From a virus: a DNA stretch of 31,497 bases. Below, piece by piece: positions 9,101 to 16,358 of the stretch. The stretch lies in IMG/VR virus record IMGVR_UViG_3300034198_009554, positions 1 through 31,497 of that record. One strand, 5' to 3'. The notes beneath the pieces are model-generated. The model saw nothing but the letters and a program-made list of their open reading frames with translations. It had not been told where the DNA came from and ran no database searches. Made by a program: the position numbers and the translations under genes. Every line of letters starts with the position of its first letter. Within the stretch, counting starts at the first letter, position 1.

Positions 9101-10484
9101 TATTAAACTCAATGAAGGATCAAAATGGTCTTCAACTATAATCAACCATAATCTAGAATCACCGCTTTCTGTTATCATTGAAAACATAGCAAGCGTTTCA
9201 TTTTCATTGACTCCGCAGGTACAAACCGCATCAAAGATAATTACAGCAGGTACCTCAATCGGAACATTTACTCCAATAATATTTGTAGGAGGTAGTGGAA
9301 CTAAGACCTATAGTATATCCCCTGCGTTACCTGCCGGACTGAGTTTCAATACAACCACAGGAACTATTACAGGAACACCAACAAGCAGTTCACAAACCAC
9401 AACTTATACTATCACAGCTACAGATGCCGCTAACAATACGGCGTCTGCGACATTCACACTATCAGTATTGGCCTATAGTGTAGGTGGCGGATCAGTCGTT
9501 AATCACAACGACTGGAATCTGTTACAAAGTAAAATTAGTGCAGTATTAGGAACACCAGATCTAAACACCGTAGATATCGGTTGGAATCAGTCAGGAAGCA
9601 TCACAAGTTCTCAGGTTCAAACTAATGCTAAAATAACAGGAATCGAATTTGATCAAATAGCCAAAGATGTAGACGTCTGCTATCAGCATATTAATAATAC
9701 TAGATATCAACCTACTTCTAGGGTTCCAACAAGCTCAAAATATTTTGTTACGCAGTCTGATTACACAGGACTAAGCTCAGCCGTTGACTATTGTTACTCT
9801 AATAGGACTACCGTGTCCCCTACAAAGCTGACCAATTACAACTGGACAGCTCACGATACATTATCATTCAATACTGTTTTTGGGTATCATATATGGGTTG
9901 ATTTTGGATCGAATCGTGCATTTAGAGAATTTTGGAATGGTGGCGGATCTATAAATCTTTCATTTAGTTTTTCAGCCTCTAGTGGATCGCCTGTTAATCA
10001 GGCTGTTACAGATCTTGTTAGTAATATGGGAACATTTACTCTTTCTAGAAGTTCATTTACGCAAAACAATGCTACCGGAGGATATAATGGAACTGTAAAC
10101 ATATCGGGCGGTGCCTATGGAGGCAATTTACCACAAGATCCCGACCCTATTGCTAACCCCAGCGTACAAAATATGATTTTGATTAGAGAACAAGAAGCAC
10201 ATTATACTGATAGCTATTTCAATTTATTCATTGGATTGGATAACACTAATCTGTTTGCCGCTACTTCTATTACAGTGATAGGATCTTATGTAAACAGTTA
10301 TACAGGACAAGGAGGTTTTACCACAGGTCCGTCCGGTACATTTGGAGAGAGTATAACAGTATCACTGCCTTTCAATATGTCGGCCCCAGTGTTCAACCAT
10401 TCGTATAATTACATTGACGGCACTTACGGTTATGCCAATGGCAATATAGCACCTTTTTCTTCTATGAGAGGTGGCCGACAATAA
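6129..10484 (+). CDS. Giant adhesin: subtilase + Ig-like + esterase + Ig-like + tail module
   Basis: A 1451-aa multi-domain protein. Residues 1-75 resemble a subtilase I9-type propeptide (YIVIVHN start, then EEAQLLMNDPRVWDIS). Residues about 140-510 form an S8 subtilisin-like protease with its full active site: D152 (VIVDGHAD), H215 (HGSHVAGT), N366 (AAAGNSS) and S474 (GTSMACP). About 547-710 is a He_PIG/Ig-like domain with an insert. About 713-1020 is an alpha/beta-hydrolase of the esterase/lipase type: HGGGF (748-752), nucleophile elbow GASAGG with S862, and likely D965 and H1007. A second Ig-like domain (about 1024-1114, GLSFNTTTGTITGTP) follows. From 1118 the protein is homologous to the two preceding tail proteins. 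There is no signal peptide, which fits a virion protein and not a secreted enzyme. Expected role: receptor recognition plus surface protein and ester hydrolysis. Confidence 0.87.
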   Translation: MSDLKEYIVIVHNIEDKQALHDEIINSGGSECVPDREVECALNPTTSRCTHYMMTEEEAQLLMNDPRVWDISRTAQDLGIEFRPNSSYTQTSNLWSRGYISAQGDNNWGMLRAVEGVQRFQWGSDSPQQLYDVSATVNIPHAGDNVDVVIVDGHADPAHPEFALNSDGTGGTRYNQFNWLSLNSGLWGTANGTYIYTPYGQSQGATAALEANNSHGSHVAGTACGNTNGWARKANIYNIYPYGGNDSNTFNFTTNQFINSYFFEYVRYWHQTKAINPATGTRNPTIMNNSWETGVTVNISAITSINYQGTTYTAPSGGFSQATLNGFGIPDYTSTQIKFPIRYSPYEAQVQDCINAGIIVTAAAGNSSYKIARDDQSGTDPDYNNSVTYTSNGSTVTYNYNRGSFLACSNTILVGALSSSYIDIKSGYSNTGPRIDVFSPGSYIMSSFFNTTAFGGVPDARNTNYYQGKINGTSMACPQVTGLLATLLEIFPTASQADAQTYLATNSKTGQMQDGGYNVINPNYDTGKLQGAPNRTLYAYWPPSPTATVAIPSVTVKTGSQVKFTPVVGSGGVGNLVYTINPALPSGTSFTGWIESIPGNTANAYLHITGGNASLLQVNDYITGPGIVDSTFLSFPTDGTQAIFTIYPGYSSNVGSAGSPITFNNGMHINSTTGEITGRTDTTQGSTSYTVTVTGNGISTQQNFSLTVQTQAIYYRTNEVSYGTDLLQRCDIYQQFNSTPKGVILWVHGGGFTGGAKSPFGYQSNQGGNWVNDYHQINQLANQGYIVVNCNYRLANALGSDDANQYVPAGGSTGNYFPAGGNDIETVIRFCTIAGAGSSFSSVWDYVVTAVNTYGLIISGASAGGWMVAYAGMKYINDYGNNKILAICPVVGPMDLDYVTLNDSTISATAKGIADNFINSSPNNSSALRAASPRYLYGTTGSPGIWHSAVLNSGVKWIFVNNLNDTLVVPALTDNFINTLQSELGNTRVTYIKLNEGSKWSSTIINHNLESPLSVIIENIASVSFSLTPQVQTASKIITAGTSIGTFTPIIFVGGSGTKTYSISPALPAGLSFNTTTGTITGTPTSSSQTTTYTITATDAANNTASATFTLSVLAYSVGGGSVVNHNDWNLLQSKISAVLGTPDLNTVDIGWNQSGSITSSQVQTNAKITGIEFDQIAKDVDVCYQHINNTRYQPTSRVPTSSKYFVTQSDYTGLSSAVDYCYSNRTTVSPTKLTNYNWTAHDTLSFNTVFGYHIWVDFGSNRAFREFWNGGGSINLSFSFSASSGSPVNQAVTDLVSNMGTFTLSRSSFTQNNATGGYNGTVNISGGAYGGNLPQDPDPIANPSVQNMILIREQEAHYTDSYFNLFIGLDNTNLFAATSITVIGSYVNSYTGQGGFTTGPSGTFGESITVSLPFNMSAPVFNHSYNYIDGTYGYANGNIAPFSSMRGGRQ

Positions 10485-10498
10485 AAAGGTAAACAGCA

Positions 10499-10840
10499 AT
10501 GGACGACAGATTAGTCAAAGCTCTTGAACACGCAAACTACAGACAGACATTAGGAATAGAAAGACAACGTCTTAAAGATAAGGCAAAATCAGAATTAGTT
10601 ATAGCCTATAACGGTGGACTGTTTTCAGTTGATAGAACATTGATCGGATTTATCAATTCAATCAAAGACTACGGTTCGGCAGTAATTTTAGACGACAACG
10701 ACTATCCAGTAGAGATAGAAGATTTAGAAGAGTTTCAAGCAAGAGTTGTTGGTACATATTTCGAAGTTACTAATCGATACTTAACAGATTATAACGAAAT
10801 CAAACAAAAACGTAATGCGGCAAAATTGGTGGATTTATGA
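10499..10840 (+). CDS. Small conserved phage-type protein downstream of tail adhesin
   Basis: A 113-aa soluble, charged protein with predicted helices at both ends (KALEHANYRQTLGIERQRLKDKAK; FQARVVGTYFEVTNRYLTDYNEIKQKR) around a short central strand region (VILDDNDYPVEIEDLEEF). It resembles short uncharacterised proteins found near structural genes in T4-like cyanophages, but I cannot assign a function. A role in fibre folding or attachment is only a guess from position. AAAGGTAA lies about eight bases before the ATG, and the stop overlaps the next start as ATGA, tying it to the sugar-transferase block. Confidence 0.7.
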   Translation: MDDRLVKALEHANYRQTLGIERQRLKDKAKSELVIAYNGGLFSVDRTLIGFINSIKDYGSAVILDDNDYPVEIEDLEEFQARVVGTYFEVTNRYLTDYNEIKQKRNAAKLVDL

Positions 10841-11634
10841 CCTGCGGTTGCGTTATCTTTGCCTATGACGGCGACATAGCCTACGGACCTCAAGCAGTTC
10901 TTGCCGCAAGACTGGTTAAGAAATATCTCAAAATTCCCGTAACATTAATCACTAATCAATCTACAGCTTCTAAGACCGATATAGACTCATTTGATTCTGT
11001 AATCTATTCCGAAATAACCGACACAAAGAATTATCGGATACTGTCAGGACAACAAATAACTTTTAAAAATACCAACAGAGGCTCTGTTTATGATCTAACT
11101 CCTTATGACAGAACGCTGGTTATTGACAGCGACTTCCTAGTGTTTAGTAGTCGTTTAAAGGAATATCTAAACACTAATTACGATTTTATGATATGCGAGC
11201 AAATGCATGATTTAGTTCCGGGTAGACCAGGAAGCAAAGTTCGATTTAACCCTAGCAGTTTAGATATGCTATGGGCTACAAATATCATATTCAATAAAAC
11301 TCCGGAAGTAGAATCATTATTTGGATTGGTCGAGCATATTAGAGAAAATTGGTACTGGTATAGTGCTTTGTACAAATTTAATCCAGAAAGATTTCGAAAC
11401 GATTACGCATTTACTGTAGCAAGTCACATGATGGGAGATAAGTTTCACAGAAGTTTGCCAAGTCCGATCTTGTTCAATGATCGAGATAAACTTGTGAAGA
11501 TAAGTGATACAGGACTTTCGTGGGTAGCAGGGGATCAAAACCAACTCATAAAAACATCTGGCCAAGATATCCACATGATGAACAAATTTGATCTACTAGA
11601 CAATATAGATAAGCTAATGGAGTTGACTAAATGA
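10837..11634 (+). CDS. Glycosyltransferase-like protein (GT-A, DxD), pair 1 first copy
   Basis: A 265-aa protein with the outline of a GT-A nucleotide-sugar transferase. It opens with VIFAYDGDIAYG and a helix (VLAARLVKKYL), then a strand (PVTLITN), and has the metal/nucleotide-binding DSD at 97-99 in TLVIDSDFLVF. The following 'ICEQMHDLVPG' and 'WATNIIFNKTPEVESLF' segments fit the acceptor side. The next gene is a paralogue, sharing TPY..T..IDSDFL. Overlaps on both sides are ATGA. Probable role: transfer of a sugar to a virion, DNA or host-envelope acceptor; donor and acceptor cannot be read from the sequence. Confidence 0.7.
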   Translation: MTCGCVIFAYDGDIAYGPQAVLAARLVKKYLKIPVTLITNQSTASKTDIDSFDSVIYSEITDTKNYRILSGQQITFKNTNRGSVYDLTPYDRTLVIDSDFLVFSSRLKEYLNTNYDFMICEQMHDLVPGRPGSKVRFNPSSLDMLWATNIIFNKTPEVESLFGLVEHIRENWYWYSALYKFNPERFRNDYAFTVASHMMGDKFHRSLPSPILFNDRDKLVKISDTGLSWVAGDQNQLIKTSGQDIHMMNKFDLLDNIDKLMELTK

Positions 11635-12494
11635 TCGAAAAACTGCTAGATCGAGGTTATTTTATGATAGCTATTCCTGCTAAAGGTACGGACTATCTTA
11701 GATTAGCGTATGTTACAGCTCTTACAATTAAACTAACACAGCCAGAGGGATATAATTCAGTCTCTATCAGCACTACCCAGGTTAAAAATGCGCAGAATTT
11801 TAAACTGCCGTGGGTATTTGATAATATTATAGAGTATGAAGGTCCGAAAGGAATGAACTCGCGGTCGAGGGCATACGAACATACTCCTTACAAAGAAACA
11901 GTTTTTATCGATAGTGATTTCTTATTTCTTAATGACGTCAGCCACTGGTGGCCCTACATGCAAAAACACGACTTATGGTGTGCTACTCGCCCTATGACCT
12001 TTCGAGGTGAAACTATGGAAAGCAAGTATTATCGAAAAGTTTTTTTAGATAATAATTTACCAGATTTTTATTCTGGCTGGCTGTATTTTAAACAAAGCAG
12101 AGAGACATCTAAGTTTTGGGATATAATGAGAGCGTTAACTGATTATCCTGAAACATGGAAAGACCAGTTAATAAATTGTAATTTTGAAAGCATACCTACA
12201 GATGAAGCTTGCGCATTAACAGCTAAGATGTTAGATATGGTTGAAGATATGAGCGACCCGACTCTTCCTTTTCCGAGATTCACTCATATGAAACCAAGAA
12301 GTCAAGACCTGAGTCACAGTGGCACCGACTGGACTGATAATATTTCTTTTTATTACGACAATGATTTTAAAGTTCGAATTGGTCCTTTTTTACAACAAGA
12401 CATACTACACTATACTAAAAAAGATCTTATATCCGATTCGTTTATAAATTTGCTAGAGGATAAGGTATGGAACCTGTACAAGAACATTTTGTAA
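11631..12494 (+). CDS. Glycosyltransferase-like protein (GT-A, DxD), pair 1 second copy
   Basis: A 287-aa paralogue of the preceding gene. FMIAIPAKGTDYLRLAYVTALTIK at the start matches the nucleotide-binding half, and DSD at 94-96 in TVFIDSDFLFL is the likely metal-binding motif. Tryptophan-rich segments follow (HWWPYMQKHDLW, FYSGWLYFK). The start at 11631 is favoured by the ATGA overlap and GGAG eight bases upstream, but an ATG at 11664 with GAGG seven bases upstream would still give the whole fold. Overlaps the next gene by 28 bases. Specificity unknown. Confidence 0.7.
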   Translation: MIEKLLDRGYFMIAIPAKGTDYLRLAYVTALTIKLTQPEGYNSVSISTTQVKNAQNFKLPWVFDNIIEYEGPKGMNSRSRAYEHTPYKETVFIDSDFLFLNDVSHWWPYMQKHDLWCATRPMTFRGETMESKYYRKVFLDNNLPDFYSGWLYFKQSRETSKFWDIMRALTDYPETWKDQLINCNFESIPTDEACALTAKMLDMVEDMSDPTLPFPRFTHMKPRSQDLSHSGTDWTDNISFYYDNDFKVRIGPFLQQDILHYTKKDLISDSFINLLEDKVWNLYKNIL

Positions 12495-13027
12495 AATTTA
12501 ACTCATCTACGCTACACATATATTCTGTAGGTGCTCATGCTGTAGAAGAAGCGGGCTTTACTATCATGCCAGTGAAATGGGAATTAATAGAACCCTTCAT
12601 CACCCAATTTAAAAACTTATCGGACTATTTTCCTTTATTTGAGAACGGCTCTTTAATTGGATTTAGAAAAAAGAAAATGATTGCGTCACAGATCGTAAAA
12701 AATGACGATTCCGAAACTGTAAAATCTATACAGCCTTATGAAAATTTTATTGCAGACTGCGCTATCAATATACGGGTAAAAGATACTTCTATCCAACTTA
12801 CCTATGACTCATATTACTTTAATGCAGTAGATAATCAAGAAAACATAGATCGGTTGACTTTGGTCAAAGGAAATCAGTATAATATACATATAACCCAAAA
12901 AGGAAATCCCTACTTCTTGTACGATAGCCGCATGATTACATTGGATAATTTCTTAGAAGGGAAACCAATCGAAGTGGAATATAGCGGACCAAAGGATATA
13001 TCAGTTTATGTCGTTGCTAAAAATTAA
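12467..13027 (+). CDS. Hypothetical protein (186 aa) in the glycosyltransferase block
   Basis: I do not recognise this protein. It has no membrane segment, and its second half (from about 85) looks like a small beta-rich domain (CAINIRVKDTSIQLTYDSYYF; IEVEYSGPKDISVYVVAKN). The start is well supported by AGAGGAT seven bases upstream, despite a 28-base overlap with the preceding gene. It overlaps the next gene by 20 bases. Lying between the two transferase pairs, it may be an accessory or binding partner, but nothing in it proves this. Confidence 0.6.
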   Translation: MEPVQEHFVKFNSSTLHIYSVGAHAVEEAGFTIMPVKWELIEPFITQFKNLSDYFPLFENGSLIGFRKKKMIASQIVKNDDSETVKSIQPYENFIADCAINIRVKDTSIQLTYDSYYFNAVDNQENIDRLTLVKGNQYNIHITQKGNPYFLYDSRMITLDNFLEGKPIEVEYSGPKDISVYVVAKN

Positions 13028-13883
13028 TGAATTAGATTGCATATTCATCTCGTACGACGAACCGAATGCAGAGTTAAACTATGCAAAGCTATTACAAGAA
13101 GCTCCGTGGGCTAAACGTGTACATGGGGTTAAAGGTAGCGACGCCTGCCATAAAGCCGCGGCCAATCTAAGTAATACAGAATGGTTCGTCACTGTAGACG
13201 CAGACAATATTGTTAATCCCAAATTCTGGGATTTAGAAATTGGCTTAGACAAATATCCAAATGCACAAGCATTTAACTGGCCGGGACGCAATAATATCAA
13301 CGGACTACGGTACGGTAATGGCAGTCTTAAAGCGTGGCGTAAAGAATTTGTGCTTAATATGAAAACGCACGAAGCCGCAGAAGAAGATAAAGGTCAAGTA
13401 GACTTTTGCTGGGAAGCAGGATACTATCCATTAACAGTAAGCTACTCGGATACGATTATAAACACTACTCCACTGCAGGCATGGAGGGCAGGATTCCGTG
13501 AAGGTGTAAAGATGTGCTTAGATCGCGGCATACGATTAGAACAGGGTAAACCAGCAACTGAAGTAATCTGGTGGGAGAACCTGCATAGACTAAAGCAGTG
13601 GCTTACATTGGGCATACATGCCAATCAAGGTGCATGGGCAATAGTCGGTGCGTGGCAAGGCGTGTATCTCACAATGTGTACCGATTGGGATATTACTAAT
13701 GTTCGAGACTTTGAAATACTAAATGAAATGTTTAATAGAATAGCTGGCATAGACCCGTTAGAACTAATTCAAATGTATCAAATAAAAACAAAAGATTTTA
13801 TTAGTGTGCCTGTACTTAATGCAGACACAAGCGCCTATGTAGTAAACACATTTGACGAATTTTACAGGCTCAATCGTGTATGA
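13008..13883 (+). CDS. Glycosyltransferase-like protein (DxD), pair 2 first copy
   Basis: A 291-aa protein with a GT-A-like beginning: CIFISYDEPNAELNY, VHGVKGSDACHKAA and a DAD motif at 64-66 in WFVTVDADNIV. This order (strand, E-P-N-A-E-x-N-Y, a helix, DxD) is repeated in the next gene (IIFISYGEPNAEENY ... VVDGDAHI), so they are a tandem pair. It is unlike the first transferase pair upstream. Later parts are Trp-rich (AWRAGFREGVKMCL, EVIWWENLHRLKQW), and 'W(R)xxFRE' recurs in the paralogue. AAAGGA lies eleven bases before the ATG, a long spacing. Probable sugar-transfer role, acceptor unknown. Confidence 0.65.
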   Translation: MSLLKINELDCIFISYDEPNAELNYAKLLQEAPWAKRVHGVKGSDACHKAAANLSNTEWFVTVDADNIVNPKFWDLEIGLDKYPNAQAFNWPGRNNINGLRYGNGSLKAWRKEFVLNMKTHEAAEEDKGQVDFCWEAGYYPLTVSYSDTIINTTPLQAWRAGFREGVKMCLDRGIRLEQGKPATEVIWWENLHRLKQWLTLGIHANQGAWAIVGAWQGVYLTMCTDWDITNVRDFEILNEMFNRIAGIDPLELIQMYQIKTKDFISVPVLNADTSAYVVNTFDEFYRLNRV

Positions 13884-14607
13884 TATAATTTTCATTAGCT
13901 ACGGAGAACCAAATGCTGAAGAAAACTATCAGCGGGTTAAGACACGGTTTCCATTAGCTAAACGTGTCAAGGATACTAAGGGAATTCATCAGGCGCATAT
14001 AAAAGCCGCACGTATGAGTTTTACTGAAATGTTTTGGGTAGTCGACGGTGATGCACATATATTAGATTCTTTCAACTTTGATTACAAAGTACCCGAATGG
14101 GATTTAGAATGTGTGCATGTGTGGCGCAGTCGCAACCCGCTTAATAATCTTGAATACGGCTACGGAGGTGTTAAACTTCTACCTAAGAAACTAACAATCA
14201 ATATGGACATATCAAAGCCAGATATGACTACCAGTATTAGCACTAAGTTTAAGGCTATGGAAGAAGTTAGTAATATTACTGCGTTCAATACTGATGCATT
14301 TAGCACTTGGCGAAGTGCTTTTAGAGAGTGTGCCAAACTTGCCAGTAAAACTATCGACGGACAAGTAACTGAAGAAAGCGAAGCTAGACTTTATTTTTGG
14401 TGTCAATTAAACACCTATGCTAAGTTTGGTTCGCAAGGGTATGCGGGTGCATTGTCCGGGAAGCAATTTGGGTTAGATAATAAACACGATATAACTAAGA
14501 TTAACAACTATGAATGGTTAAAGGAACAATATGAAAACATTACTGGAAATATTAAAGAATCCTTATCAGTGGTTCAAGACTCGTCAGCGGATCAAAGAGC
14601 TTCGTAA
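13876..14607 (+). CDS. Glycosyltransferase-like protein (DxD), pair 2 second copy; GTG start
   Basis: A paralogue of the preceding gene: YDIIFISYGEPNAEENY, KDTKGIHQAH, a DGD motif in WVVDGDAHI, and STWRSAFRECAKLA in its second half. The frame is open from a TTG at 13852, but I chose GTG at 13876. It gives only an 8-base overlap, has AGG seven bases upstream, and aligns the N-terminus with the paralogue (243 aa). The copy is shorter at its C-terminus than its neighbour, and its last 77 bases are overlapped by a 33-aa ORF in another frame. Role inferred as sugar transfer. Confidence 0.62.
   Translation: MYDIIFISYGEPNAEENYQRVKTRFPLAKRVKDTKGIHQAHIKAARMSFTEMFWVVDGDAHILDSFNFDYKVPEWDLECVHVWRSRNPLNNLEYGYGGVKLLPKKLTINMDISKPDMTTSISTKFKAMEEVSNITAFNTDAFSTWRSAFRECAKLASKTIDGQVTEESEARLYFWCQLNTYAKFGSQGYAGALSGKQFGLDNKHDITKINNYEWLKEQYENITGNIKESLSVVQDSSADQRAS
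14520..14525 (+). promoter_or_regulatory. Strong ribosome-binding site inside a coding region
   Basis: AAAGGA stands five bases before ATG 14531, within the upstream transferase gene. It supports translation of the otherwise hidden 33-aa ORF, and through the ATGA at 14629 also supports coupled translation of the carbamoyltransferase homologue, which has no ribosome-binding site of its own. Confidence 0.65.
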
Positions 14608-14632
14608 GCGAGATCCTTTTATTTACAAATGA
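14531..14632 (+). CDS. Hidden small protein (33 aa), basic
   Basis: A 33-codon frame out of phase with the end of the upstream transferase gene. It begins MKTLLEILKNPYQWFK and ends KELRKRDPFIYK. It has an AAAGGA ribosome-binding site, and its TGA overlaps the next ATG as ATGA. The product is strongly basic with an amphipathic first half and a KRDPFIY tail. Short basic proteins with a similar 'kelrkrDPFIY' end seem familiar to me from T4-like cyanophages, but I cannot verify this here. It may act as a leader that couples translation of the next gene, as a small membrane-surface protein, or both. Confidence 0.62.
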   Translation: MKTLLEILKNPYQWFKTRQRIKELRKRDPFIYK

Positions 14633-15573
14633 TAAACTGGGGAATAAATGCTCTTAATCACGGCAGTAGTCTGGCTGTGTTTAAAGACAGTAAGTTAGTA
14701 TTACAGACTACAAGTGTAGAAGACAACCTAGATAGTAGTCAATACGTTCAGGCATTAAACTACGGTAGTCCAGATCGTATCTTCTGGTACGAACGTCCGT
14801 GGGTTAAGAAAGCAAGACAAATTTATGCTGGACAATATTCAACAGCATTAGACATGTCGGTCCTGCCAAAACGCCATCTAAGGCAATTTAAGTACGCACC
14901 GGTAACCTACACACCCCATCACGGTAGTCATGCCGCCGCAGGTTATTATACAAGCCCGTTCAACCATTGTGCTATCGTAGTACTCGATGCTATTGGAGAA
15001 TTTGAGTGTGCAACTATTTGGGAAGGTCTCCACGGTGAAATTCGTAAAGTATGGAGCCGTAGCTATCCAAATAGCTTAGGCCTGTTTTATAGCGCCTTTA
15101 CACAATTTGTTGGGCTAACTCCTATTAAGGATGAATATCTGTTACAAAAGATGGCAGAAAAAGGTGACCCCAACAGGTATTATCAAGTAGTCCGTAATTA
15201 CTTCGGACATTGGACATTAGATTTAAAATATAATTTTCACAGGGGTGTACCAAATTGGCCATGCGAAACAGCAGACTTACAAAACCAATGTGACATAGCG
15301 GCCGCAGTACAAAAAGTATTTGAACTACAGATTGAAAATGTTATGTGGGAAGCTAAAAAACGGATTAAATCTGATTGCTTGGTATATATGGGAGGGTGTG
15401 CCATGAACAGCAAGGCTAATAAAGATGTTGTCGAAAATTTCTTTAACTATAGATGGAGTCTTCCCAATCCAGGAGATCCTAGCTCAAGTATTGGTGCAGT
15501 ATTGTATCACACTAAACAACGTGTATGGGATTATCGATGGGATCCAGTCAAACACATTGCAATTAACGTGTGA
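14629..15573 (+). CDS. Carbamoyltransferase homologue, Kae1-like half only
   Basis: A 314-aa protein matching the N-terminal Kae1-like (ASKHA-fold) domain of the NodU/CmcH/TobZ O-carbamoyltransferases. Visible family marks: HHGSHAAAGYY (97-107) with metal-binding histidines; LDAIGEF (119-125) in the place of DGxGE; YSAFTQFVGL...KDEY...MAEKG (154-179); GGCAMNS (255-261); PGDPSSSIGA (281-290). Usual members are about 500-600 aa with a C-terminal YrdC-like domain, which is absent here. The missing half may be supplied in trans, or the protein may do a different nucleotide-dependent reaction. No ribosome-binding site is seen; its start is coupled by ATGA to the 33-aa ORF. Next to sugar transferases, a role in sugar decoration is plausible. 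Confidence 0.8.
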   Translation: MINWGINALNHGSSLAVFKDSKLVLQTTSVEDNLDSSQYVQALNYGSPDRIFWYERPWVKKARQIYAGQYSTALDMSVLPKRHLRQFKYAPVTYTPHHGSHAAAGYYTSPFNHCAIVVLDAIGEFECATIWEGLHGEIRKVWSRSYPNSLGLFYSAFTQFVGLTPIKDEYLLQKMAEKGDPNRYYQVVRNYFGHWTLDLKYNFHRGVPNWPCETADLQNQCDIAAAVQKVFELQIENVMWEAKKRIKSDCLVYMGGCAMNSKANKDVVENFFNYRWSLPNPGDPSSSIGAVLYHTKQRVWDYRWDPVKHIAINV

Positions 15574-15575
15574 TT

Positions 15576-16346
15576 TTAGATAACCCAGCCAAACCCTTTT
15601 AGTGTAATTTTTAAATTAGAATCGTCGGGCAGTTTGTCAGCAACTTCTTGCGCGAATTCGTGATCTTGACTGCATTGCGATCCAATAACATCCATAATTT
15701 CGTAACTAGATATCCATAAACTTTCTGGAAGCTGAACTACCTGTTTTGAAATATTAATATCTCGCTCCATTACAGCCGCTACTTGTCTTCTAATATCCCC
15801 CGAAAATCCAAATTCGCTTGCCAATGCCGCAGGTGCTGTACTAGGATCCAATGCTATTCCTCTCACCAAAGCTATGCGATTTTCATCTTCACGCAATTTT
15901 TCTGCTTCTCTTAGTCGGGCTGTTTCTTCAGTTAGTTGGCGCTGTTCAATTAACATTTCTTGGTACCGATCAAAAGACTCTTGAGCTTGTCTTTGCAAAA
16001 ATTTAACTTCGTTTGCTTGGGCTTCGATATCTTGCTGTTGTCTTAAAATTTCTAGCCCAGCTTGCTGATGCTGAGTCTCTAATTCTAAATTTCTGTGAAA
16101 TTGAATCTGCTGATATATAACTTCTGCTTCTGTAACATTCTTATCTTCTGGATCGATAGGATATCCTATGCTATCAATGATCGATGAGTTACCATCTATG
16201 TTAACTCTTAATTTTCTAGATTTAGAACCTGTCTCTGTTAAAGTGCGTATATGATTAAGCAGATCATAAGGAATCTTACCTGAACAGAGTATTGTTTCGC
16301 TTTCGAGTATTTCGTATTGTATTAAAGAGTATGAAATGTTAAACAT
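15576..16346 (-). CDS. Hypothetical coiled-coil protein (256 aa)
   Basis: I do not recognise the family. Residues about 80-165 are rich in Gln, Glu, Leu and Arg with heptad-like spacing (HQQAGLEILRQQQDIEAQANE; ERQ..LTEETARLREAEKL) and should form a long coiled coil. This is flanked by a small N-terminal strand-rich domain (with VNIDGNSSIIDSIGYPIDPED) and a C-terminal globular part ending ITLKGFGWVI. No signal or membrane segment. Last gene of a leftward three-gene unit. It converges with the carbamoyltransferase gene with only two bases between the stop codons. A structural or scaffolding role is possible but unproven. Confidence 0.7.
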   Translation of the reverse strand: MFNISYSLIQYEILESETILCSGKIPYDLLNHIRTLTETGSKSRKLRVNIDGNSSIIDSIGYPIDPEDKNVTEAEVIYQQIQFHRNLELETQHQQAGLEILRQQQDIEAQANEVKFLQRQAQESFDRYQEMLIEQRQLTEETARLREAEKLREDENRIALVRGIALDPSTAPAALASEFGFSGDIRRQVAAVMERDINISKQVVQLPESLWISSYEIMDVIGSQCSQDHEFAQEVADKLPDDSNLKITLKGFGWVI

Positions 16347-16358
16347 GATTTATTTTCT

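Noticed and set aside
13852-13875. TTG start at 13852 for the second copy of transferase pair 2
   Set aside because: It would add eight residues with no counterpart in the paralogue; GTG 13876 has an AGG upstream and a shorter overlap.
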